Below are positions 5,286-16,700 of a stretch of DNA of 31,882 bases, in pieces. Made by a program: the position numbers and the translations under genes. The notes beneath the pieces are model-generated. The model saw only the letters and a list, made by a program, of their open reading frames with translations, was not told the DNA's origin and made no database searches. The first letter of the stretch is position 1. Every line of letters starts with the position of its first letter. This DNA comes from a virus, in the IMG/VR virus record IMGVR_UViG_3300020421_000087, positions 1 through 31,882 of that record; one strand, written 5' to 3'.

Positions 5286-5286
5286 A

Positions 5287-5454
5287 ATGGGAAAGGCAAA
5301 AAGAATTATAGATGGTAAAAGGAATGCAAATGTTCCTGTAGATATGTCAGATAAGTTCTATGATGAAGGAAATGAGTATTGTAGATACCTTATTACTGAT
5401 CCTCGTAGTGATAGACTAGAGCGAAAACGTAAACCTTTCGAGAAACGAGTATAA
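5287..5454 (+). CDS. Small basic protein between PAAR and gp25
   Basis: This encodes 55 residues beginning MGKAKRIIDGKRNANVPVDM. The frame extends upstream to an ATG at 5224 inside the PAAR gene, but AGGAGG (5276-5281), five bases before 5287, fixes the start there. It is rich in Arg and Lys (RLERKRKPFEKR near the end). It probably belongs to the same late operon. Its stop TAA is the centre of the TATAAATA promoter for gp25. Function unknown; a minor virion protein is possible. Confidence 0.65.
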   Translation: MGKAKRIIDGKRNANVPVDMSDKFYDEGNEYCRYLITDPRSDRLERKRKPFEKRV

Positions 5455-5457
5455 ATA
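5450..5457 (+). promoter_or_regulatory. T4-type late promoter TATAAATA for gp25
   Basis: A perfect TATAAATA, the T4 late consensus read by the gp55-type sigma factor, 27 bases before the gp25 ATG. It overlaps the stop codon (5452-5454) of the preceding gene. ATATTGCG follows at 5471-5478. Confidence 0.75.
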
Positions 5458-5484
5458 CATTGATGAAGGTATATTGCGTTTTCA

Positions 5485-5874
5485 ATGGCTTTGACTTCAA
5501 AGTCCTTTAGGGACTTTTCACTAACATTTGAAAAGAATGCTGTGACAAACGATGTGTTGTCATTGAAGAACGAAGCTGCAATTAAACAGTCAGTAAAGAA
5601 CATTGTTCTCTACAATTTTTTTGAGAAACCTTTTGACCCGTTCTTCGGTGGTAACATAGTTGGTCTATTGTTCGAGAATTTTACACCAACAATGGATTTA
5701 GAGATTAAATACCGTTTAGAAGAAGCAATAGAGGTATATGAACCTAGAGTTACCGCTGTTAGTGTAAATACAGTGTTTGAAGAGGATCGTAACGAGTTCA
5801 ATGTATCCATAAATTACTTGATATTAGGCATACAACCTAAATTTGATGATATTACAGTAGCATTTAAACCATAA
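5485..5874 (+). CDS. 25: Baseplate wedge subunit gp25
   Basis: gp25 is the small conserved wedge protein that sits at the sheath-proximal part of the T4-type baseplate and nucleates sheath assembly (gp25/TssE family). The 129 residues match T4 gp25 length (132). Characteristic parts are a helix AAIKQSVKNIVLYNFFEKPF (31-50) followed by DPFFGG (51-56), LLFENF (61-66) and the family hallmark YEPRV (85-89), then C-terminal strands. The gene is preceded by a perfect late promoter and its stop overlaps the gp6 start (5872-5876), as expected for partners that form one wedge core. Confidence 0.92.
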   Translation: MALTSKSFRDFSLTFEKNAVTNDVLSLKNEAAIKQSVKNIVLYNFFEKPFDPFFGGNIVGLLFENFTPTMDLEIKYRLEEAIEVYEPRVTAVSVNTVFEEDRNEFNVSINYLILGIQPKFDDITVAFKP

Positions 5875-7724
5875 TGGCATTTAATCAAGTCAATGCTCTT
5901 GAATTTAACCAAATCAAGGCACAAATCAAAGAATATTTGAAATCGCAGTCACAATTTAGCGATTATGACTTTGAAGGATCGTCTCTTACTGTATTAATTG
6001 ATACATTAGCGTATAACACATACTACACAGCAGTAAATGCCAACCTTGCGGTCAATGAAGGGTTCCTAGAGACTGCAGTTTTACGAGAAAACGTTGTAAA
6101 ACTTGCTAGAATGATTGGTTACACACCAAATTCTGCAAAGTCAGCAAGAACTACAGTCAATATTGCAGTTCAAACTGCATTTCCTTACCCTAAGTCAGTC
6201 ACAATTGCTGCAGGATTGGTTCTAAACTTCACAGGACTCGATAATAACAACTTTGTATTCTCTATTCCAACAGATGTTTCACAATCTGTAGACAGTTTAA
6301 CAGGAATTGCATCGTTCAACAACCTAGAATTAACGGAAGGACTATACTTACAAGATACTTTTGTAAAAAATGAGACACAGAGACAGAGATTTATACTAAC
6401 AAACAATAGAGTCGATACTACAAGCATGATTGTAGAGGTAACTTCTGGAACAATTACAGAGAAATACCTACAAGTATCAGACATTACTAAGATTACATCT
6501 ACATCTAAAGTATTCTACTTGGAAGAAAGTGAGTATCAGATACCAGAAATACTATTTGGAGACGGTGTAATAGGAAAAGCACTGGAGAATGGAGACGTTG
6601 TAACCGTAAAATATACAACTTCTGCAGGAGCTGGTGCTAATGGACTGAAAGTTTTTGAAAATATCGGAACTTTTAGAGATAATTTGAACAATGCTATAAC
6701 TTCTGGCATTACAATTAGCACAGTTACGTTCCCAGATGGAGGAGCAGAACCAGAATCTACGGAATCTATCAAGTTTTCCGCACCAAAATTCTATTCTGCG
6801 TTCGGTAGAGCAGTTTCTACTCAAGATTATGAGGCAATTATACCGCAAATATACCCAAACGTTGCGTCAATTGCATGTTACGGTGGAGAAGAAGCGGAAC
6901 CTCCCCAATTTGGTAAGGTATTTTTGGCAATCAAACCAAGAAATGCTGATAAATTATCACTTTCTGAGAAAAATTCTGTATTGAAGAAGCTCAGAGACTT
7001 CTCTGTTGCTGCAATTCAACCTACAATCATTGATCCATCGGTTCTTTACGTAGATTTGAACAGTTTTGTGTATTACAATCCCAATAATACACGCAGAACT
7101 CCTGCAGAAATAAAGAATCTTATCATAATTACACTAAATGCACTGAATGCTAGTGGTGAATTTAATAAATTTGGTGGTAAATTCAAATATTCTAAGGTTC
7201 AGAACATTATTGATGATGCAGAAAGGTCAATTACCTCTAACATCACTCGTATTACTATGAGAAAGAACGTTACAGTAGATCTAAACACTCGTGTAAACTA
7301 CAGTATTTGCTACGGTAACAGAATTAACCAACAAACATCTACAAATCCAACTATATTATCGAGTGGATTCAAGATTGTGGGTGATGACATCAATACTTAC
7401 TTCCTAAATGACGATGGTGCAGGGTCATTAAGACTTTACTACGTTAAAGGAACTGGTGAGTTTGAGTATATTGATGGATTATGGGGATCCGTAGATTATG
7501 ATATGGGAGAGATTGTAATTAATGACTTGATAATACAATCTACTAGTGTAACAAATAATACATTACAAATTAAAGCTACACCTAAGTCAAATGACTTGGT
7601 TTCTCTCCGAGAAACTTATATTACTATGGGTATAGATAACTCAGTAGTTACTGTAGTAGAAGATACTATCAGTAGTGGTTCAAACTTATCTGGAACAGGA
7701 GTAATTCCAGAGTCTAGCTATTAA
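5874..7724 (+). CDS. 6: Baseplate wedge subunit gp6
   Basis: gp6 forms the inner ring joining the six wedges of the baseplate. The 616 residues are close to T4 gp6 (660). The N-terminus (NQIKAQIKEYLKSQ ... YDFEGSSLTVLIDTLAYNTYY) is typical of cyanophage gp6. At about 287-355 lies the Baseplate_J-like segment, with ESTESIKFSAPKFYSAFGRA then VSTQDYEAIIPQIYP. The C-terminal third is beta rich. Its position directly after gp25 is conserved in T4-like phages and supports the call. It begins on the gp25 stop. Confidence 0.92.
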   Translation: MAFNQVNALEFNQIKAQIKEYLKSQSQFSDYDFEGSSLTVLIDTLAYNTYYTAVNANLAVNEGFLETAVLRENVVKLARMIGYTPNSAKSARTTVNIAVQTAFPYPKSVTIAAGLVLNFTGLDNNNFVFSIPTDVSQSVDSLTGIASFNNLELTEGLYLQDTFVKNETQRQRFILTNNRVDTTSMIVEVTSGTITEKYLQVSDITKITSTSKVFYLEESEYQIPEILFGDGVIGKALENGDVVTVKYTTSAGAGANGLKVFENIGTFRDNLNNAITSGITISTVTFPDGGAEPESTESIKFSAPKFYSAFGRAVSTQDYEAIIPQIYPNVASIACYGGEEAEPPQFGKVFLAIKPRNADKLSLSEKNSVLKKLRDFSVAAIQPTIIDPSVLYVDLNSFVYYNPNNTRRTPAEIKNLIIITLNALNASGEFNKFGGKFKYSKVQNIIDDAERSITSNITRITMRKNVTVDLNTRVNYSICYGNRINQQTSTNPTILSSGFKIVGDDINTYFLNDDGAGSLRLYYVKGTGEFEYIDGLWGSVDYDMGEIVINDLIIQSTSVTNNTLQIKATPKSNDLVSLRETYITMGIDNSVVTVVEDTISSGSNLSGTGVIPESSY

Positions 7725-7730
7725 TCTAAT

Positions 7731-10700
7731 ATGACAAATAGTTCTTGGAGAGTTGGGTCGTGGACGACACCTACCACAACGGTTACACAACCGCCTGTGC
7801 CATCGGAAGTCAGTCCCGAATCTAGATCCAAAATATCAACACATATAAGAGGACAATTTCCGTCGTTTATACGGGAAGAGTATCCTACGTTCATTGATTT
7901 TGTCAAGGAATACTATAAATCGCAAGAATTAAAAGGATATTGCATTGATATAATTCAAAACTGGTCAGATTATTATAATATTGACAATTATGGCGATCTA
8001 GTTACGACTACAAAGTTGATTTCTGCAACTTCTGCAGATTCTACAACGATTGACGTTGAATCTACACGTGATTTTCCGTCAGAAGGACTTTTATTGATAG
8101 ATGATGAGATAATTTACTACCAAAGCAAGGGTTCAACACTATTTCAAGACTGTGGGCGTGGATTTAACGCTGTAAAGGCAGTTGGATTGAAGGCAGACTA
8201 CAAATTTGAGTTTACAACAGCTGCAACACACACTCAAGGCACAGAAGTTGTCAACTTAAACAACATTTTCCCAATTTACATGCTTGGGAAGTTTAAGGAA
8301 CAGTTCCTAAACACATTTCCAAAGAATTTTGCACCTAACGTAACAGAAAGCACTGTAATAAAACGTATTAAGGACTTCTACTCGTCAAAAGGAACAAGTA
8401 GATCATTCCAGTTTGTATTAAGAGCATTATTTGGCGTAGACTCAGAAGTATCATACCCTAGAGAGAGAATATTCAAACCTAGTGATGCATTTTACACTTC
8501 TAGAGAAATTATTCGTGCAGTTCCGTTAAAAGGCAACCCAATAGAACTTGTAGGCGAAGTATTATATCAAGATGCAGATCCAAACGACCCAAATATCGGA
8601 TTTGCAAGAATTTACGTAAAAGGCGTCGTAGAAGTGTTTACTTCTACTGGAACAATCTATGAAATTGACGTAGATACCAATAATTCAGTAGGAACCTTCG
8701 TAACTCCGTATAAAACGATGTTAGCGGAGGATTTAGGTGCTAATTTAACAGATACTACTGTTACAGTCGATTCTACACTAGGGTGGCCTGAAACAAATGG
8801 TAAGTTTAGGATAAAAGACGAAATAATCAGTTATACCGATAAAACAGTTACACAATTCCTTGGATGTAGTCGTGCTAGAGACAATACAGTCAATATTGCA
8901 CATGATGCGGGTCAAGACGTTATTGCTGCGTTTAAAATCTACGGTTCTTCCAATGTAGACAGTTCTGAGATACAATTAAAGATATTTGGTGGCACTAGAG
9001 GTGTAATACTGAATACTGGTGGTAGATACTACTTACCAGACTCAAAAGTCACTACTCCCCTTGCACCTGGCTTTGATAGCATTGATCCTATATGGGATAG
9101 TTTTGTATACAACGTAAGACGTGCTCTCAGAGGCGTCTCAGCGACCCTAGGAACGCCATTAGCGAATGGATCGGTAAGATGCACGGTAGTGACGAAAGAG
9201 AAGCATAGATTGGTCAGAGATGACTCTGTTAGAATCTTAAATGCTCCAGAAGACATTTACAACAATAGTCACACTGTTGTAGGTATTGTTGACGACTTTA
9301 CATTCGAGTTTATCTTCTCATCATCTCCTGCACAAGGTATATCTGGTATTGAGTTCTTTATTGCTAGAGAATTTGCATTTGGTAAGAGTGATGACACATC
9401 TATCAATATAGCGATCAAAGATACTACAGGTGACGTTCAAAACACATATCAGTCAGATTCTAATGCAATAGTAGCAAGCACAGGAATTCCTACACATAAG
9501 ATAGGACCTTTTGCTGCAAATGACCTAGATCCTGGCAATCAGAGATATCTAAAACGTATTCCTCTTAAACCAAGCATAAAATCACAAAAAACATCAACTC
9601 CTGTAGGTCAAGTTGGTATTGGTGCAAATGGTGTCCCACTATTCTCATTTAAGTCTAATAATACGAAAAAGTTTGGTGGTGTAAAAAGTATTGAGAAAAT
9701 AATTGGTGGATCTGGATATGACATCACAAACCCACCTACTGTAGAATTTGAACCTGAGTATAAGTTAGATACAACGTATGCATCTGGTCTTAGAGTAACA
9801 TATAACGGAAACAGATACAGATCACTCAATCCTGGCAAATCATCACCTACAGTCTATCCTATCCACACATTAGGAGTAGTAACAGTAGGAACTATTGATT
9901 GGGAGTATGAGGGAGCAAGTGCAGAAGCATCCGTAATTATTACAGGTTCCGTAACCTCTATCAACGTAACGAGTGGAGGAAGCGGATATACTACGCAACC
10001 TATCGTATCAATCGTCGGTGGTGGTGCAACTAGCGGAAACCAAGCGTTTGCTACCGCACAAATTACGGAAGGTTCCGTAACTGGTATTACTATTGTGAAT
10101 GGTGGTGCGGGATATACGAGCGTTCCTACGGTATCCATATCAGGAGGAGGCGGAAGTGGTGCAACTGCTAGTGCAGTTTGTCGAGGTCCTGTAGATACTA
10201 TTACTATTGATAATGCAGGATCGCAGTATACATACGAACCAACTATCAATCTGATAAGTGGAAGCGGAGCTGTTGCTTATCCATCAATACTAAACGGTAA
10301 GATAGAGAGTATAATTGTTACATTCGGTGGTAGTGGATACTTCGGTCCTCCAGACGTTATTATTACAGGAGACGGAGTTGGTGCGACTGCATTTGCTACT
10401 GTAGATCTATCTTCTAATATTGTTACTGGTATTACTGTATCAAGTAAGGGTGTTGGTTATACAGCGGGTTCTACTAGGATTGATATTGTATATCCTGGCT
10501 CAGGTGCACGTTTCCAGACTAGACTTACAGAACTATCTGTCAATGAAGCAGCAACAGGTAATGAACTAGGCAGTAATACATTTGTATCACCCAAGACTAC
10601 AGACGTATACGGTGGTGCTACATTCCAAGGTGAGAACTATCTAATCTTCAATGGCGAATATGGTTACCTCTATAATCCTAAGCAACTAAGATTCTTACTT

Positions 10701-13700
10701 AAGGATAGTATTGGTTTAGATAATAACGGAGCTCTGCAGGAATTACCTCCTACAGTGCACTCACCTATTATTGGTTGGGCGTATGACGGACATCCTATCT
10801 ACGGACCTTACGGATATGAAGATCCTGAGAATACCGCACCTTTCAACTCATATAAACGTATTAGAAGTAGTTACAGAGTAAAGACATCAAGAGCGTCTAT
10901 TCTAAGCGGTCTCAGTGACCCTCTAGGCACATATCTTGAGGATTATGAATATGTGGAAGGTCTTGGTGATTTAGACCGTTACAATGGCAGATACTGCGTA
11001 ACTCCAGAATATCCAAATGGAGTGTATGCTTACTTTACAACTATTACAGGAACCACTGGTTATCCCGCATTCCCATACTTTGTAGGATCAGAGTTTTACG
11101 GTGAAGCGGATGAAGTAAACTGGAATGGTAATGGATTGCAGAGAAACTTTAATGAAGACGCAATACGTTACAGAGCACCATTTGTAGGTGTTGATAATAT
11201 TACAGCAAAGAGAAAGCAATTAGACGATAAGATTGACTTCTTCCTTGCAATGGAAGATAGCACTACTCTCATAGTCATGGAGACTGGTGAGACATTAACA
11301 TATATTGAAGATGGTATCGGATACTTTAGTTACTATCCTTTCGTTAGAGGTGGATCTGCGGATTCTCTAATTGTATCTTCTACTAATAAGTTTTCATCAG
11401 CTGGTGTAAATCAATATCTTGTAGAAGGTGGTGGTAAAGAATATAAGGTCAACGATAGGTTACAGTTTGATAATACTGGAACTGGTGGAGATGGTGTAAG
11501 TGCAATCGTATCTCAAATTGAAGGAACTACTGTTAATTCAGTAGCACGTTTTGTTGGAACTTACAATGATCAGTTTGTTGCTATAGTAACCACTGCAAAT
11601 AGTCATCTACTACAAGTTGGTGATAGAGTCGATATAAAGGTAACTGACAACGCTGCTACAAGAACATTAACAAGTAAGGTTATTAATAGCAATTATCATT
11701 TCAAATACTTTGATTTACAAAGTATGAAATTACTTGATGCTTGGGCGGGAACTACTGCATATGTTGAAGGAGATTTAGTTCATGTAGCAAATAGAGTATA
11801 CGTTGCAGCTAGCACTGGAACTTCTGGAGCATCTTCACCTACACATACTACTGGAACTGCAGGAGACGGAGTTTTAGATTGGACTTACCTTAGAGTAAGA
11901 ACAGATGGTAACTTATTCCAAGATGGTTGGTCATCTATTACTGGTGGTTCTGGTTATACTAACGGAACATACATCAATGTCCCTATAACAACCAATGGTG
12001 ATGGATTATTAGGAAAGGCAACTATAGTTGTTGGTAGTGGTGCTGTTCAAGCAGTTACAATTACAGAATTTGGATATGGTTATGATATCGGTGATACAAT
12101 ATCTGCAGATGATATTAATATTGGTAATGGTGGTGGATCTGGGTTTACTATCACACTAACTCAAGTGCAACGAGAAGTTCAGTGTCACGTTAGTGGTATT
12201 AACTCACATCAACTTAGTGCAGGAGACATTGTTAATATCTCAGGTGTCTCACCTACGTCTTACAATAAGACAAACTATGTTGTAGTAAGATCAGAGACTG
12301 CTAGGAAGTTTACAGTCAAGAGAAACTTTGCAGCAACAAGTGCAGCAAATGTTACAACAGGTAATAGTGGTAATCCTGCAGACATTTACGTCAAAGAACC
12401 AAACTTATCAGTTATAAATGGACACTCATACATCTTTGATACATCTGATGCAAGTAATAGTGGACAAGTTCTATCATTTACACTTGATCCTGCAAATACA
12501 GACATCTTTACTTACAAAAACATTATTGAAGAGTCTAGAGATCCAATCACCAACGAACAGAACTCTCTAACAGTCAAAATAGTAGATTTGCCTGGCATTT
12601 TCTATTACCATGACATTAAACATACAATTACAGCACCAAATACCTTTACAGTTGTAGTTCAGAACAAAACAGCTGATCATCCTCTGTTTGGTCAAGGATC
12701 TGGTAAAGGATATTGGATGACTGGTGACAAATATGGAAGTCTTGCTCAGTCACCATCACTTACTATGTCTCGTGGTGTAACATATACATTCTTACAAAAC
12801 GATTCATCAAATACTACACATGCTATCTACTTCTCAGAGAGTGAGGATGCATATGGTGGCACAAACAGATATGAGAAAGGAGTTGTTTATAGAATTAACG
12901 GTGATGTAGTTTCTTGGGACGATTATAACGCTAACTTCGGAACTGCAGTTTCTAGAAGTGTAGAAATTACCCCTACAGTAGATTCTCCAAACAATTTACA
13001 CTACGTTTGTCAAAACCATGCTTATATGGGTAACGTAATCTCTATTAAGAGTGATGTTTCTAATAGTAGGTATTTCTCAATAATCAATGACCCGATATTA
13101 GGCGATCAGACAGTTATCGCAGTAAGTAGCACCACTGAGTTCTCCTACAGTATGGCAGTTGCACCCGAAGCTGGTTATGGAGTAGGTGTATCATATGATA
13201 CAAGTTCAATATACCCAACAGGCGGTGTTGCAACTATAACAATTGGAGATAGTGGTAGAAATTATCAATCATTACCTAAATTAAGTGGTTCTTCTAGATC
13301 TGGGTCAGGTGCTACTGCTGTAGCGACTATTTCTGGTGGATTATCAAATGTATCAATATCAAATAACGGATCTGGTTATAATCAAGCTGATTTGCCTACT
13401 TGTGTTGTAACAATGCCTGATTTTGTAGATTTGACGCTAGAAAATATATTAGGCAACTTTATTAAAGATGAAATCATTATTGGAAAAGAAGTTCAAGATA
13501 ATAGCACTGCTAGAGGAAAGGTTATATCATGGAACCCAATTACATCAGTATTAAGAATACAACCTCTACGTAATACAAGAGTTGGTGCAGGACAGAAAGG
13601 ATATATCATGTTCAATGCGGGTAAATCATATAGCATCAATCCATCACAGATTGACGCAGTAGGATATGCAGATCAATTCTTCTTTGGAGCACATGATGCA

Positions 13701-16700
13701 AAAACTGGAGATCCAGTCAAATATGTCTCAGCACAGACTAACCCAGTTAGTAATCTTACAGTAGGACAAACATACTACATTATCAACATAGGTGATTCAG
13801 ATCGTGTGAAGTTAGCAGAGACACCACAGCTAGCAGAAGTAGGCACTGCGATCACTGTAACCAATTCTGGAACTGGCACACAGGAGTTTAAGATTCTCTC
13901 AAGAGTTTATACAGGTGGTAACTCAGTAGCAATTATTAATACAATATCAGGAACGCAATCTACAGTTGCTGCAGCGGTTTCTGGTGCGGGTCAAGTATCA
14001 TCAGTAACAGTTACACAGGCAGGAACAAATTATAGAAATGCACCAACAGTATTATTTGACGATCCATATTACGGTATAATCGCAACTGTCTCAATTAAGA
14101 CTCAATCTGCAACGAACTATGGAGCAAGTCAAACATACACAGGTATACAACAAAAGTCTATAGCAGGAACCAGTGCGACTGGTGCTGAATTTACGGTGGC
14201 CACGAACGGTGCAGGAACTGTTGAGACAGTAACTGTAACAAATGGTGGAACTGCATATAACATAGCAGACGATATTACAATATCTGGAGCAGACTTAGGT
14301 GGAAGTGATGGTGCTGATGATTTAGTCATAGAACCAGTTACAATGACATTCAATGATGTCGTCCAAACTAAGACATTACTAGATGCAGCAATAGACACTA
14401 TAACTGTAACGAACTCTGGATCTGGTTATCTATCTGCACCTACTATCAGTGCACAAGGTGGTAATGGAATCAACTCTTCATTAAATGCATTGATATCAAA
14501 TCAAGGTGTATCTCTTATTAATATTGAAGCTGGTGGACAACAATATCAAAGTCCTCCAATAATCAATATTGAGCAGAAATCTGGAACTGGTGCATCAATA
14601 CTTCTTAAGTCATCAGATATGGGTGAGATATTGAAGATTGGTGGTGAGAACATTACATTTAACTACAGTCACGATAGAACACTAAAACCAAAGTTAAATA
14701 CAACCTATAATTTACAATTAGTCAGAACTCAAGTTATTGATTATCTTGAAGTTGTAAATGGTGGTGCTAATTTTGTATCACAACCAGAAATCATACTTGA
14801 TGGTGGTCAAGGTTCATTATTTGAGTTAGAACCAATAATACAGAACGAGATTATACAGGCAGTAGAGGTTAATAATTCTGGTAGAGGATTTACATCTGCA
14901 CCTACAGTTAAGGCAAAAGTCAGTCATACATTTGTAGCACTTAACTCAAGTAGCACAATAAACTTCCCATATAACGCTAAGATTCCATCAGGAACCAAAG
15001 TTACTCTAGTAGAGTCATCTGGAACTCTTCCAGAACCATTAGTAGTAGGAACAACATACTTTGCTGTAGCAGCAACTACTGCAAATGGATTAGCAACTAA
15101 TCAGATCAAATTAGCAACATCTCTTGCTAATGCAAACACTGAGACTACAATTTCATTTACAAGTCCACCTTTAGGCGATCCACTTACAGGTCAAACTTAT
15201 TTCCTTCTTGAAACTACAGATTTAGGTGACAATATCATTGCATACATGAAACCAGCTACTTTCTCTATTGGAGAGAGAATATATCAGGGTGCATCTAATA
15301 CATCATTTACTGCATTTGGATTTATTAAGAATTGGGATGCATCAGGTCGTGTTGTTAGTGTTGAACTTATAGAAGGTGACTTTGTAGTTGGCGAACCTGT
15401 ATTTGGTGAAGAGTCTGGTGCGTTTGGTCAGATACATGCATTTGATAGAGCAGATGCTGAATTTATCGTATCACCAATTAGCACATCATCTGCAAACTGG
15501 GAGAAGACAACTGGATTCTTAGATCTTAACGAACAACGTGTATATGACAGTAATAGATTCCAAGAATTCTCATATAACATATCATCTTCAATTAATATTA
15601 ATAGTTGGAAGAATCCACTTAAGTTTGCAGCACACCCTGCAGGATTTAAGGTAGTTGGAACACAAGTATTACTATCAAGTGTCAAGAAAGAGTTTAGACC
15701 AAGATCAACTTCTAATCTCAACCCAAGTAGTCAATTTGATTGGTGGTCACCAAATACAAATACTCTTGGCACAACATTTAATGGAACAACCTTCATAACA
15801 CCAAAACCATCTGCTAAGAATACTGGTAAATTATCTAAGATTAGTAACTTTGCATTATCCAAACCAGATTACACTGCATTAGTTCCTACAGAGGTTTCTA
15901 TCTACGGAAAACAGTTATTAGACGTTCAGAAGATCTTATCTTGTATCTCATATAAGATTGATGATATTAGCGACAGGACATTAACATTTGACGGATCTAG
16001 CACTACTATTGTAGATAGTGTCAATGATAGAATTACAATTACTAATCATGGTCTTCTAACAGGACAACAAGTAACTTACTTCTCTGGTGGAGATAGATTC
16101 TTAGATGCTAGAGATTTAATCGTCAATAACATTGATTATATTGTAGAAGAGACAATTGGTTTCTTAAATGCTCTATATCCATCACTAACATACGATCAAG
16201 CAAAATGTGCTAGAGATACTAGACTTGTAATCGCAGCATGGACAAATGATCTTAAGTATGGTGGTAACTACTTTAGTGTGGATGCTGCACAACAATATAC
16301 TGACGGGACAGGTATTCAACACGTAGCTGGTGAAGAGGCAGAAACAATATATGCATTTAATAAAGCAAGAGACTTATGTTTATTAGCAGTAACTAACGAT
16401 CTTCCAGTAGGAACATACACAGACATAGTTCCACAAACAGATCTAAGTATTACTAATGATTCTGGTGGTTGTGCTGATGTCAAGAGTGCTATCACAATCT
16501 TTGCAGGAATAGTTACAGGTGCTATCGCAGATCCTACTGCTGCACTACCTACTATCAATGCAGGGAATTATCCAAACAACAGAGCTGGCACACCTATTGG
16601 TGGACTTACAAATGCTAGTAAGTATTTTGTTAAAGTTGTAGATGCAAATACAATAGAATTAGCATTAACAGACGGTGCAACCTCAATAGATCTAACATCA

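Noticed and set aside
5224-5286. Upstream extension of the 5287 gene into the PAAR gene
   Set aside because: AGGAGG with good spacing lies before 5287, and the extension lies entirely over the PAAR coding sequence.
9854-10249. Leftward open frame of 131 codons inside the giant gene
   Set aside because: It is antisense to the G-S-G-Y repeats, which are low in complexity and create long antisense frames; its product is Val/Pro/Thr rich without a domain.
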